Origin: Flavobacterium sp. PMTSA4
Lineage (GTDB): Bacteria > Bacteroidota > Bacteroidia > Flavobacteriales > Flavobacteriaceae
Length of the DNA stretch: 64,000 bases
NCBI RefSeq assembly: GCF_032098525.1
Contig: NZ_CP134890.1
Coordinates: 2,232,001 to 2,296,000, forward strand
Reading direction: 5' to 3'
The position numbers and the translations under genes are program-made. Below, in pieces: positions 53,219 through 62,254 of this stretch (the first letter of the stretch is position 1; every line of letters begins with the position of its first letter). The notes under the pieces are model-generated. The model did not search any database. It was not told where the DNA came from and was given only the letters and a program-made list of their open reading frames with translations.

Positions 53219-54784
53219 CTAAAAATTAAAACTAATACCCGTATAAATTCCAAAAATATAGGGTTTGAAATTTTGTGAATCTCTTGAAAAAGTGTTCAAT
53301 TGATATTTAAATGTTGGTTCAATTCGCGCTTGAAAACGTTTGTAAAACCCGTAGTTAAAACCAACCCCAAAATTAGTGCTGTAATGAATAGAATTTAGAT
53401 TTGTGGCTTCGCCAATTTTCACATTCATTCCATCAGCTTCAAGAAAAACTTCGTTTTTACTTAAAAACATTGTACTCATTCCACCAATAATTTCAACCCC
53501 AAACTTTTTATCTAGAATTTTATATGAAACTTCCATAGGCATTTCAATATAACCCATTCGTTGATTCAAAATCCCATTGTTTTGTTCCATTTCCAATCTA
53601 CTGAAAGCAGTGTTTAAGTTTTTGATTGGTATAATTTCAATTAATGAACCCTGAGCTGTTGGATTAATATTTTCCATCAAACGAGCATTACTATTTTGAA
53701 AAAACACTATGTCATTTGTATTATAATCAACAGTAAATGTATTAATTCCGGTTCTTATTTTTAATCTGGAATTTACAGCATAATTTACCGCAACACCATA
53801 ACTCATATTATCGTTGAAACTTTTTGTGTTTTCATCTAAATTTGAATCTAAAGGCGAACCGTCTGCAAATGAACCAAAATAAATAGGAGCAAGATTAGGT
53901 GTAACTTGCCACCTATTCATTTTTTGTTCTTTAGCAATCTTTTTTTCTTTTTCTTTTAGCAATTCTTCCAATGCGTTAGGTTCTACAGTAGCAATTGCTG
54001 TAGAATCTTTAGAAGTATTTACTTCACCTTTTGTAGCAATATTGTTTTGATTTTCCATAGCAATTTTTCCCAAATCAATATTGTTTTCTTTGTTCAATTC
54101 TTTTTTAGTTTCTTTTAAATTAGAATTGTTTTGAACAATTTCTTCTTGTTTTTCTAACGTTTTATTGTCTACTTCACTTATAATATCAGTAGCTTTTGAA
54201 GTGTGAACAGCACTATTTTTATTAGAATTTTTATTGTTTTTCTTTTCTTTTGTTTTTGTGTTTGAAGCAACAGAATTATTATGAGTAATAATAGAGTTTG
54301 CTTTATTATTTATAACTTTTTGTTTTTCATCGTTAGTTATAGTTTCATTACTATTTTTTTCTGACGATACTATAATTGAATTGTTTTTTAAACTTGAATT
54401 ATCTTTAGATTTATCTAGATTGTCATTTTCAGATTCATTTTTCTTGTCTGAATCTGTTGAAACAACCACTTCTTTTTTACCAGCATTTGTATCAATAACA
54501 TTGCTAGAATCTTGAGAATTTTTTTCTTGATTTGAGGTGTTTTCTTCAATTACAACATCATTCACAGGATGAATTTCTAAAGTGTAGTAATTGTTAAAAA
54601 CAAATAACCCAATTACAAAAAGGGCTGCCACACCTGAACCATACCACCAAAAAGGAATAACTCTGCGTTTTTTCTTTTTTTGTAGTTTCTTTTCAATGTT
54701 TTCCCAAATTTCTTCAGGTGGATTAACTTCGTGATTTTCGAATTTATCCTTAAAGAATTGGTCTATATTTCTATTTTCTTTCAT
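53219..54784 (-). CDS. putative anti-sigma-like membrane protein with C-terminal barrel-like domain
   Basis: The 521-residue protein starts with a short cytoplasmic region containing NPPEEIWENIEKKLQKKKK, a membrane helix (about 45-64), a 220-residue Asn/Ser/Lys-rich linker and a C-terminal beta-strand-rich domain ending FGIYTGISFNF, like outer-membrane barrels. The start overlaps the stop of the sigma factor gene by 4 bases. I infer it senses or holds the sigma factor; the family is not known to me by function. Confidence 0.78.
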   Translation of the reverse strand: MKENRNIDQFFKDKFENHEVNPPEEIWENIEKKLQKKKKRRVIPFWWYGSGVAALFVIGLFVFNNYYTLEIHPVNDVVIEENTSNQEKNSQDSSNVIDTNAGKKEVVVSTDSDKKNESENDNLDKSKDNSSLKNNSIIVSSEKNSNETITNDEKQKVINNKANSIITHNNSVASNTKTKEKKNNKNSNKNSAVHTSKATDIISEVDNKTLEKQEEIVQNNSNLKETKKELNKENNIDLGKIAMENQNNIATKGEVNTSKDSTAIATVEPNALEELLKEKEKKIAKEQKMNRWQVTPNLAPIYFGSFADGSPLDSNLDENTKSFNDNMSYGVAVNYAVNSRLKIRTGINTFTVDYNTNDIVFFQNSNARLMENINPTAQGSLIEIIPIKNLNTAFSRLEMEQNNGILNQRMGYIEMPMEVSYKILDKKFGVEIIGGMSTMFLSKNEVFLEADGMNVKIGEATNLNSIHYSTNFGVGFNYGFYKRFQARIEPTFKYQLNTFSRDSQNFKPYIFGIYTGISFNF

Positions 54785-55329
54785 TTTATAGAAGGAATAT
54801 TTTTTGAACCCGTTAAGGTTTCAATTTTTTCTTTTAAAATCATTTTTGCTCTAGATAAATTGGATTTTGATGTACCAATATTTATCGAAAGCATATCTGC
54901 AATTTCTTGATGAGAATAACCGTCAACTACATAAAGATTAAATACTAATCTATATCTATCGGGTAACTCTTGAATTATTTTCATTAAATATTCTGTTCCA
55001 ATTTCGGTGTCAGTTTCTATTTCTATTTCAACTTCTTCCGGAATATTTTCATGTACTAAATTTAAGAACGTTTCTTTTCTATATTGTTGTAAAATATAGT
55101 TAATCATTACTCTTTTTATCCACCCGTCAAAAGAACCTTTGAATGCAAATTGCTCTATTTTTTCAAACACTAATAAAAAACCATCTTGTAAATTATCTTG
55201 CGCTTCAGTATAGTTACGAGAATATTTTAAGCATACAGAAAACAATTTAGGAGCATATTGTCTATATAATTGTTCTTGTGCTTTTATGTCATCTTTCTTG
55301 CAACCATTTATGAGTTCTTCTATACTCAA
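54781..55329 (-). CDS. ECF-type RNA polymerase sigma factor
   Basis: The 182-residue protein has region 2 (LFSVCLKYSRNYTEAQDNLQ and GWIKRVMINYILQQYRK) and region 4 (GYSHQEIADMLSINIGTSKS), the standard ECF layout. The start is TTG at 55329; no ATG is available. It is followed by a membrane protein gene that overlaps by 4 bases, the usual sigma/anti-sigma arrangement. Target promoters cannot be read here. Confidence 0.93.
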   Translation of the reverse strand: MSIEELINGCKKDDIKAQEQLYRQYAPKLFSVCLKYSRNYTEAQDNLQDGFLLVFEKIEQFAFKGSFDGWIKRVMINYILQQYRKETFLNLVHENIPEEVEIEIETDTEIGTEYLMKIIQELPDRYRLVFNLYVVDGYSHQEIADMLSINIGTSKSNLSRAKMILKEKIETLTGSKNIPSIK

Positions 55330-55340
55330 ACGAAAAAAAA

Positions 55341-55751
55341 TTAATGATCTACTACTACTTCATGTTCTATATATTGGTCAACACCTTCGCTATTCACACC
55401 TGTCCAAAATCTAAAATGATAAGTTCCTAAATCTTTTGGTTTAAAATTTAAAGGAACTGTTGTTTCATAAGTCGTTACAGGATTACAATTATTTCCATCA
55501 TTTTTGATACAATATACAGCAACTGTTCTTTCGTTGCCAATAGCATTATAGTAAAAATTAGAAAACACATGGCATGGAGTAGGAAGAATATAACTAACCG
55601 GAATTGTGGTAACACTATCAACTCTATAAGCAGTTGGCATTTCTACAGTATTTATAGGAACGATTTCTAAGTTTACATTTTGATAATTGTCATTCAAGCT
55701 ACAAGAAAAAAAAGATAAACTTATTAGTAAAACAGTTAAAACTCGTTTCAT
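55341..55751 (-). CDS. small lipoprotein upstream of the sigma factor
   Basis: The 136-residue protein has a lipoprotein signal (LSFFSC, C17) and a beta-rich body with two Cys pairs suggestive of disulfides: the regions PTPCHVF and AVYCIKNDGNNCNP. No family is recognised. It lies 11 bases before the sigma factor gene on the same strand, so it is probably cotranscribed and may be part of the same sensory unit. Confidence 0.75.
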   Translation of the reverse strand: MKRVLTVLLISLSFFSCSLNDNYQNVNLEIVPINTVEMPTAYRVDSVTTIPVSYILPTPCHVFSNFYYNAIGNERTVAVYCIKNDGNNCNPVTTYETTVPLNFKPKDLGTYHFRFWTGVNSEGVDQYIEHEVVVDH

Positions 55752-55810
55752 ATTTTATTAGATATTTTATTTTAGATGAAATTTTAATTAAATGGTTGCG
55801 TTAATTTACT

Positions 55811-55847
55811 AAAAAAAACCGTCTTGTTTTTTAACGAGACGGTTTTT
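55811..55847 (-). terminator. recA terminator
   Basis: AAAAACCGTCTTG (55814-55826) pairs with CGAGACGGTTTTT (55835-55847) over 13 bp with one wobble and an 8-base loop. On the minus strand a run of T follows the stem, just after the recA stop. Confidence 0.88.
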
Positions 55848-55853
55848 AAAAGT

Positions 55854-56858
55854 TTATGAATTATTTTCTTTGATAAATTCCTTTATTTTTTGTTCTAATT
55901 CATCAGCTAACTCTGGATTGTCTTTGATTAAAAGTTTCACAGAATCTCTTCCTTGACCAAGTCTTGTATCACCATAACTAAACCATGAACCTGATTTTTT
56001 AATAATTTCAAATTCAACAGCTAAGTCAAGAATTTCACCTGTTTTTGAAACACCTTCGCCATACATTATATCAAATTCTGCTGTCTTGAAAGGTGGTGCA
56101 ACTTTATTTTTAATCACTTTTACTTTTGTTCTGTTTCCAATTACGTTTTCGCCATCTTTAATTTGTGATGAACGACGAATGTCTAAACGAACAGAAGCAT
56201 AAAATTTCAATGCATTTCCTCCAGTTGTCGTTTCAGGATTTCCAAACATAACTCCAATTTTTTCTCTTAATTGGTTGATGAAAAACACAGTACAATGAGT
56301 TTTGCTAATAGTTCCTGTTAACTTTCTTAAAGCTTGAGACATCAATCTTGCGTGTAAACCCATTTTTGAATCACCCATTTCTCCTTCAATTTCACTTTTT
56401 GGAGTTAAGGCAGCAACAGAGTCAATTACAACAATATCAATAGCGCCTGAACGGATTAAATTTTCTGCAATTTCCAATGCTTGTTCACCATTATCTGGTT
56501 GAGAAATAATTAGGTTTTCAACATCAACTCCTAATTTTTCAGCATAATGTCTGTCAAAAGCATGTTCAGCATCAATAAAGGCAGCGATTCCACCTTGCTT
56601 CTGAGCTTCAGCAATAGCATGTAATGTTAAAGTTGTTTTTCCCGAAGATTCTGGACCATATATTTCAATAATTCTTCCTTTTGGATAACCATTTACACCT
56701 AAAGCTAAATCTAAACCAAGTGAACCAGAAGGAATAGTTTCTACTTCTTCAACGGCTTTATCGCCCATTTTCATTACGGTTCCTTTTCCGTAAGCTTTGT
56801 CTAATTTATCTAGTGTTAGTTGTAATGCTTTTAATTTGGCTTCTTTTTCTGAACTCAT
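55854..56858 (-). CDS. recA: recombinase RecA
   Basis: The 334-residue protein has Walker A GPESSGKTT (68-76), EHAFD, VVIDSVAALTP (Walker B), the L1/L2 loop segments (GDSKMGLHARLMSQALRK, NQLREKIGVMFGNPETTTGG) and the C-terminal IKEFI region. RecA drives recombination and the SOS response. A near -7 box (TATTTTTA on the minus strand, 56891-56898) lies about 32 bases upstream. No LexA box was identified by eye. Confidence 0.98.
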   Translation of the reverse strand: MSSEKEAKLKALQLTLDKLDKAYGKGTVMKMGDKAVEEVETIPSGSLGLDLALGVNGYPKGRIIEIYGPESSGKTTLTLHAIAEAQKQGGIAAFIDAEHAFDRHYAEKLGVDVENLIISQPDNGEQALEIAENLIRSGAIDIVVIDSVAALTPKSEIEGEMGDSKMGLHARLMSQALRKLTGTISKTHCTVFFINQLREKIGVMFGNPETTTGGNALKFYASVRLDIRRSSQIKDGENVIGNRTKVKVIKNKVAPPFKTAEFDIMYGEGVSKTGEILDLAVEFEIIKKSGSWFSYGDTRLGQGRDSVKLLIKDNPELADELEQKIKEFIKENNS

Positions 56859-56967
56859 TTTTTACTATATTTAAAAGTGCTTAATTTTCGTAAAAATACT
56901 GCTTTTTTTAATGTGTTTATAATAATAATTTAAGAATTATAAACAATCTAAAGCCAATATTAATCCT

Positions 56968-56975
56968 TACTTTTG
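56968..56975 (+). promoter_or_regulatory. -7 box for the acyltransferase-desaturase-HD unit
   Basis: TACTTTTG matches TAnnTTTG and lies 19 bases before the ATG at 56995. Confidence 0.55.
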
Positions 56976-56994
56976 CTTTCTATTTTTAAAGATT

Positions 56995-57726
56995 ATGGAA
57001 AAACTGATTTCTTATCCTTTATCGATTGTTTATTATCTTTGTTTTGGGTTGTGTTTAGTCATTTTTCACCCAATACAATGGATTTGTTTTAATATTTTTG
57101 GCTATCAAGCTCACAAAAAAAGTGTTGATTATTTGAATTTTTTTCTCGTAAAATGCACTAATTTATTGGGAACAACATATACTATTAAAAACAGAAATAC
57201 GATACCAAAAAATGTCCCAATTGTTTTTGTTTCTAATCATCAAAGTCTATATGATATTATTGGAATTATTTGGTATCTAAGAAAATTTCATCCAAAATTT
57301 GTTAGTAAAAAAGAGCTTGGTAAAGGTATTCCAAGTGTTTCATATAATTTACGTCATGGAGGTTCAGTTTTAATTGACAGAAAAGATCCAAAACAAGCTA
57401 TTCCAGTAATAAAATCGCTTAGCGAGTATATCGAAAAACACCAACGTTCGGCAGTTATTTTTCCTGAAGGAACTCGAAGCAAAACAGGAAAACCTAAAGA
57501 ATTTGCCCAAAGCGGGCTAAAAATCTTATGTAAATTTGCGCCTTCAGCATATGTTGTGCCAATTACTATAAATAATTCATGGAAAATGGTTAAATTTGGG
57601 GCATTCCCAATGGGTTTAGGCAATAGACTTGAATTTATCATACACGAAGCAATTCCTGTTAAAGACTTCCCTTTTGAAGAGTTAATCAAAAAAACAGAGC
57701 AATCAGTTGTTTCATCAATAAAATAA
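56995..57726 (+). CDS. lysophospholipid acyltransferase family protein (PlsC-like)
   Basis: This 243-residue member of the same family as the plsC at 52402 has an N-terminal hydrophobic segment, NHQSLYD (81-87) and FPEGTRSKTG. Both motifs are intact. It lies 39 bases before the acyl-ACP desaturase, so a role in shaping membrane phospholipid unsaturation is plausible. Substrate and division of labour with the other copy are unknown. Confidence 0.88.
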   Translation: MEKLISYPLSIVYYLCFGLCLVIFHPIQWICFNIFGYQAHKKSVDYLNFFLVKCTNLLGTTYTIKNRNTIPKNVPIVFVSNHQSLYDIIGIIWYLRKFHPKFVSKKELGKGIPSVSYNLRHGGSVLIDRKDPKQAIPVIKSLSEYIEKHQRSAVIFPEGTRSKTGKPKEFAQSGLKILCKFAPSAYVVPITINNSWKMVKFGAFPMGLGNRLEFIIHEAIPVKDFPFEELIKKTEQSVVSSIK

Positions 57727-57765
57727 TTAATTAGATTTTATATTAAAATCCCAAATCATATAATC

Positions 57766-58752
57766 ATGTCACAAAAAAATATACGACTTGAAGTCATGCA
57801 GTTTTTGGAAAACAAGGTCGATAACTTTGTAGACCAATTTTTAATACCCGTTGAAAAAATATGGCAACCATCTGATTTTTTGCCAAATTCAGAAGAAGAG
57901 AGTTTTATTGATGAAGTGAAAGAACTTAGAGAAATTGCCAAAGATTTGCCTTATGATTTTTGGGTAGTTTTAGTTGGCGATACTATTACTGAAGAAGCTT
58001 TACCAACTTATGAATCATGGTTAATGGAAGTTGAAGGTGTTGATAATGAAGGAAGAAATGGTTGGTCAAAATGGGTTCGTCAATGGACAGGTGAAGAAAA
58101 TCGTCATGGAGATTTATTGAACAAATATTTGTATTTATCAGGTCGCGTAAACATGCGTGAAGTAGAAATTACAACACAACACTTAATAAATGATGGTTTT
58201 GATATTGGAACTGGAAAAGATCCATATAAAAATTTTGTTTATACTAGTTTTCAAGAATTGGCAACTTATGTTTCACACAATAGAGTTTCGCAATTAGCAA
58301 AGCAATATGGAGACAAACAATTGTCTAAAATGTGCAAAATGATTGCAGGTGATGAAATGCGTCATCATCATGCTTATTCAGAGTTTGTAAACCAAATTTT
58401 TAAAGTTGATCCTAGCGAAATGATGCTTGCATTTCAATATATGATGAAGCAAAAAATAACAATGCCAGCTCATTTCTTAAGAGAATCTGGCGAAAAAATA
58501 AGCACTGCTTTTGAAGAATTTTCTAATTCAGCGCAAAAAATAGGTGTTTACACGGCTAACGATTATGTAGATATTTTGAGAAAGCTAACTCAAAAATGGG
58601 AAATTGATAAAATCACAAATCTTACTGCAGAAGCAGAAAAAGCTCGTGATTATTTAATGAAATTACCTGAAAGAATGGCTAAAATATCAGAGCGTTTAGT
58701 ATTGCCAGCCGAAACAAAAATCTTCAAATGGGTTGAACCAGCAGTTGTATAA
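57766..58752 (+). CDS. acyl-[acyl-carrier-protein] desaturase
   Basis: The 328-residue soluble di-iron enzyme has EENRHG (E111/H114) and DEMRHH (E197/H200), the two ExxH motifs of stearoyl-ACP desaturases. It introduces a double bond into acyl-ACP, needing reduced ferredoxin. The family is best known from plants and actinobacteria but occurs in Bacteroidota. It starts a two-gene block with the HD hydrolase (no gap). The PaaE-like reductase at 24018 could be an electron source; this is speculative. Confidence 0.93.
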   Translation: MSQKNIRLEVMQFLENKVDNFVDQFLIPVEKIWQPSDFLPNSEEESFIDEVKELREIAKDLPYDFWVVLVGDTITEEALPTYESWLMEVEGVDNEGRNGWSKWVRQWTGEENRHGDLLNKYLYLSGRVNMREVEITTQHLINDGFDIGTGKDPYKNFVYTSFQELATYVSHNRVSQLAKQYGDKQLSKMCKMIAGDEMRHHHAYSEFVNQIFKVDPSEMMLAFQYMMKQKITMPAHFLRESGEKISTAFEEFSNSAQKIGVYTANDYVDILRKLTQKWEIDKITNLTAEAEKARDYLMKLPERMAKISERLVLPAETKIFKWVEPAVV

Positions 58753-59397
58753 ATGCAAATAATTGACAATACTATTATTTTTGTTAAAGAGCAATTAAAA
58801 AATGCAGAATCAGGCCATGATTGGTTTCATATCGAACGTGTTTATAAAAACGCGTTGTTAATTGCTCAAAGTGAAGTTTGTAATCTAGAAATTGTAAAGC
58901 TTGGTGCATTACTTCACGATATTGCAGACAGTAAATTTCATAATGGTGATGAAACTGTTGGACCAAAAACAGCCAGAACATTTTTAGAAAGTCAAAATGT
59001 TTCAGAAGTAACAATTATTCATGTCATTAATATCATTGAAAACATTTCGTTCAAAGGTGGAAATTTTGAAAAGAAATTCAATTCCATAGAACTAGAAATT
59101 GTTCAGGATGCAGATAGGTTAGATGCTATTGGCGCCATCGGAATTGCCAGAACATTTAATTATGGCGGATTCAAAAACCGACAATTATTTAATCCTGCAA
59201 TTCCACCAAAGTTAAACATGACGAAAGAAGAATATAAAAATTCGGATGCACCAACAATTAATCATTTTTACGAAAAATTATTGTTGCTGAAAGATAAAAT
59301 GAATACCAAAACAGGAAAGGAAATAGCGAAAGAACGACATCTTTTTATGGAAAAGTTTCTTTCTCAGTTTTATGCGGAATGGGAAGGCGAGAAATAA
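58753..59397 (+). CDS. HD domain phosphohydrolase
   Basis: The 214-residue protein carries the HD motif: GHDWFHIERV (21-30), LLHDIADSKF (H55, D56) and a later QDADRLDAIGAIGIART. It resembles E. coli YedJ-type hydrolases, whose substrates are unknown. The ATG follows the desaturase stop directly, so it is cotranscribed. Confidence 0.9.
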   Translation: MQIIDNTIIFVKEQLKNAESGHDWFHIERVYKNALLIAQSEVCNLEIVKLGALLHDIADSKFHNGDETVGPKTARTFLESQNVSEVTIIHVINIIENISFKGGNFEKKFNSIELEIVQDADRLDAIGAIGIARTFNYGGFKNRQLFNPAIPPKLNMTKEEYKNSDAPTINHFYEKLLLLKDKMNTKTGKEIAKERHLFMEKFLSQFYAEWEGEK

Positions 59398-59428
59398 AAA
59401 AAGAGAACCAAAATGGTCCTCTTTTTTT
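59398..59428 (+). terminator. bidirectional terminator after the HD gene
   Basis: A stem of about 13 bp with one mismatch (59398-59410 with 59414-59426) has an AAA loop and T-rich tails on both strands. It lies between convergent genes ending at 59397 and 59431. Confidence 0.8.
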
Positions 59429-59430
59429 AT

Positions 59431-60213
59431 TTATTTCCCAGAAAAACTCGCTTTTCTTTTCTCTAAAAAAGCAGTTGTTCCTTCTTTAAAATCTTCTGTA
59501 CCAAAACATTTTCCAAAGTTTCTTATTTCGGTTTCAAAACCATTTACACCATCTTTATAATTGGCATTAATTGCTTTAATAGCTTTTCCGATTGCCATTG
59601 GAGAATTTCTCATAATTTTTGACGCAATGCCTTTTGTGAATTCTAAAAGTTCTGCTTGCGACACAACATGATTAACTAAACCATACGATTTTGCAGTTTC
59701 AGCATCAATCATTCCAGCAGTCATAATTAATTCCATGGCACGACCTTTCCCAATTAGTTGAGGTAAACGTTGTGTTCCGCCATAACCTGGAATTACTCCA
59801 AGAGAAGTTTCAGGCAAACCCATTTTTGCATTGTCTGAAGCAATTCTGAAATGGCATGACATCGCCAATTCTAATCCGCCACCAAGAGCAAAACCGTTAA
59901 CAGCAGCAATGACAGGAGTTTTTAAATTTTCTACAAAATCAAATAATAATTCTTGTCCTTGAGCAGCTAATTGTGCACCTTCTTCAATTGAAAAATTGGC
60001 AAATTCAGAAATATCAGCTCCAGCAACAAACGCTTTTTCACCTTCACCTGTTATGATGATTACTTTTGTTTCGTTATCAGCATCTAAATTTTCAAAAGCA
60101 GTATGTAATTCTTCAATAGTTTCTTTATTTAAAGCGTTTAATTTTGATGGTCTATTGATAGTAATTTTTCCAATTCCGTTTTCAGAAGTTGCAATAATAT
60201 TTTTGAAGCTCAT
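59431..60213 (-). CDS. enoyl-CoA hydratase/isomerase family protein
   Basis: The 260-residue crotonase-fold protein has NRPSKLNALN, the oxyanion-hole region AFVAGADISEF, GGGLELAMSCHFRIAS and GVIPGYGGTQRLPQLIG (catalytic Glu region), as in enoyl-CoA hydratases of fatty-acid breakdown. It follows the histidine kinase gene with 11 bases between, which suggests cotranscription. No other beta-oxidation gene is near. Confidence 0.93.
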   Translation of the reverse strand: MSFKNIIATSENGIGKITINRPSKLNALNKETIEELHTAFENLDADNETKVIIITGEGEKAFVAGADISEFANFSIEEGAQLAAQGQELLFDFVENLKTPVIAAVNGFALGGGLELAMSCHFRIASDNAKMGLPETSLGVIPGYGGTQRLPQLIGKGRAMELIMTAGMIDAETAKSYGLVNHVVSQAELLEFTKGIASKIMRNSPMAIGKAIKAINANYKDGVNGFETEIRNFGKCFGTEDFKEGTTAFLEKRKASFSGK

Positions 60214-60224
60214 GGTGTAAAATT

Positions 60225-61694
60225 TTAATTAATTATTGGAAGCGAAACAATAAAAGTAGTTCCTTTTCCAGATTCTGTTTCAAAAGTAATAGTTCCTTTG
60301 TAATTTTCGATGATGTTTTTTATAATTCCTAAACCTAATCCCATTCCGCTAGTTTTGGTGGTAAATTTTGGTTCAAAAATATGACTTTGATTATACAATT
60401 CTATTCCAATTCCGTTATCTTTCACTGAAATGATTACATTGTTTTCTACTTCATTAACTGAAACCAAAACACTTTTTTCTTCTTGTTCTTCAGGTATCGA
60501 TTGAATAGCATTTTTTACCAAATTGGTGATGATTCTAATCAATTGAGTTCTATCTAATTTGGTTATAATTTCTTCTTTGTTGCTTTCAAAAATGATATAA
60601 TCTTCATTAAAAATATCTAATGATAACTCAACTACATCAACTACATTTAAACTTTCGTTTTGTTGTGCAGGCATTGTTGCAAAGTTTGAAAAAGCCGAAG
60701 CAACAGCACTCATTGTATCAATTTGTTGAATTAATGTTTTAGAATAATCGTCTAACTTTTGCTTTAAATTAGGATCATTAGCATCAAATTTTCTTTGAAA
60801 ACTTTGTACTGTTAATCGCATTGGTGTCAAAGGATTCTTGATTTCATGAGCAACTTGTTTTGCCATTTCACGCCATGCTTGTTCACGTTCACTTTGCGCC
60901 AATTTTCCAGCACTTTCTTCTAGTTTATCAACCATTGCATTATAAGCACTAATTAAGGAATTGATTTCGCGACTGTTGGCTTCAATTACAATTTTCTCAT
61001 TTTTTTGATTTAAACTAGTTTCATTGATTTTGTCTGAAATCGTTTTTAGAGATTTGGTTATATAACTTGCTAAAAAGTAAGCCAAAGCAAAAGCAATAAC
61101 CAGCATGAATGAATACACTTGGCTCAATCGAATTAAAAATTGTTTCAATTCTTCTTCATAAAATCCATCATCTTCTACATAAGGAATATTTAAAATCCCT
61201 AGAGGTTTGAATTTCTCATCCTTAATTTGACTGTAGGAAGAACGGTTTTTTATGCCATTAGTGTTTTTAATATCAACATATCTTTTTTCAACGGAAGACT
61301 GAACCAATTTTAAAATATAATTAGGTATTGGCGGCGAAACTTTGTCTACCGAGAAAAGAGCTTTTGACGATTTCAAAAGTTTTCCATCCAAAGAATAAAT
61401 GTTAATTTCTAAATTATGAATATCAGCTAATTCGTGAATTTTATCTTTAAAAATTAACGGTAAATTTTCAGGAGTTAAAGGATAAGTTGTTGTTGAAAGC
61501 ACATAATTTATGTGTTCTTTTATAGCAAATTCTTTTCGGTCTAATCGTTCTTGGTGATAATCTTTTGCCTCGTTTTTAAACTGAATTATCGAAATCGAAG
61601 CCATCAAAATCGAAGCCATCAATATCAAAAATATCATCGATAGGAAAATCCTAATTCGTAATGATAACATTGACATTTTAAAGCCTTTTAGCAT
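60225..61694 (-). CDS. sensor histidine kinase (NtrY-like)
   Basis: The 489-residue membrane kinase has two helices (about 13-37 and 193-212) around a periplasmic sensor loop, a HAMP-like linker (210-265), the phospho-acceptor H283 (VAHEIKNPLTPMRLTVQSF) and an HATPase domain with NLVKNAIQSIPEE, KDNGIGI and GMGLGLGI. The HEIKNPLTP form is typical of NtrY. No response regulator gene is adjacent, so its partner is elsewhere. It starts 3 bases after the HemJ-like gene. Confidence 0.92.
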   Translation of the reverse strand: MLKGFKMSMLSLRIRIFLSMIFLILMASILMASISIIQFKNEAKDYHQERLDRKEFAIKEHINYVLSTTTYPLTPENLPLIFKDKIHELADIHNLEINIYSLDGKLLKSSKALFSVDKVSPPIPNYILKLVQSSVEKRYVDIKNTNGIKNRSSYSQIKDEKFKPLGILNIPYVEDDGFYEEELKQFLIRLSQVYSFMLVIAFALAYFLASYITKSLKTISDKINETSLNQKNEKIVIEANSREINSLISAYNAMVDKLEESAGKLAQSEREQAWREMAKQVAHEIKNPLTPMRLTVQSFQRKFDANDPNLKQKLDDYSKTLIQQIDTMSAVASAFSNFATMPAQQNESLNVVDVVELSLDIFNEDYIIFESNKEEIITKLDRTQLIRIITNLVKNAIQSIPEEQEEKSVLVSVNEVENNVIISVKDNGIGIELYNQSHIFEPKFTTKTSGMGLGLGIIKNIIENYKGTITFETESGKGTTFIVSLPIIN

Positions 61695-61697
61695 AAT

Positions 61698-62252
61698 TTA
61701 GGATTTGTTTCTTTCTCGAATTCTTTTGTAAAATTTAAAACCAAGCATAATCAAAACAGAAAAAAGTATAATTCCGATTACACCATAAATCCAATTGAAA
61801 GCATTTTTTAAAATTACTAAAAAAACAACGGCAAACAATATTAAGGTTGCGCCTTCGTTCCATAAACGCATGAAGTTGGAACTGTATTTAAAATCATCGT
61901 TTTGCAATTGTTTATAAATTTGATGACATTTCAAATGATACAGATAAAGCACAAAAACAAAGCCAAGTTTGACATGCATCCAAGGCATTTTGAGCCAAAC
62001 ACTTCCCAAATCAGTAAAAAACAACATCCAAAAAGCAAAAAAACTTGCTAAAATAGCGCTTGGCCAAGTAATAATGTACCACAAACGATAGGTCATTATT
62101 TTGTATTGCTTCAAAAGAATTTCTCGTTCAGGTGATGGTTTTTGGTTGGCTTCAATTTGATAAACAAACAATCGAACAATGTAAAACAACCCAGCAAACC
62201 AAGTAATTACAAAGATTAAATGAAGTGATTTTATGTAATTGTAGAGTTCCAT
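61698..62252 (-). CDS. hemJ: HemJ-like protoporphyrinogen oxidase (CopD family)
   Basis: The 184-residue protein has about five membrane helices with SLHLIFVITWFAGLFYIVRL near the N-terminus (H11) and MPWMHVKLGFVFVLYLYH later. These match HemJ, which oxidises protoporphyrinogen IX in bacteria lacking HemG and HemY. It lies 2 bases after hemH, the next enzyme in the heme pathway, which supports the call over a copper-resistance CopD. Confidence 0.85.
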   Translation of the reverse strand: MELYNYIKSLHLIFVITWFAGLFYIVRLFVYQIEANQKPSPEREILLKQYKIMTYRLWYIITWPSAILASFFAFWMLFFTDLGSVWLKMPWMHVKLGFVFVLYLYHLKCHQIYKQLQNDDFKYSSNFMRLWNEGATLILFAVVFLVILKNAFNWIYGVIGIILFSVLIMLGFKFYKRIRERNKS

Positions 62253-62254
62253 TT

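Noticed and set aside
61698..62252. Copper-resistance protein CopD
   Set aside because: The size and direct linkage to hemH fit HemJ better; no copper genes are nearby.
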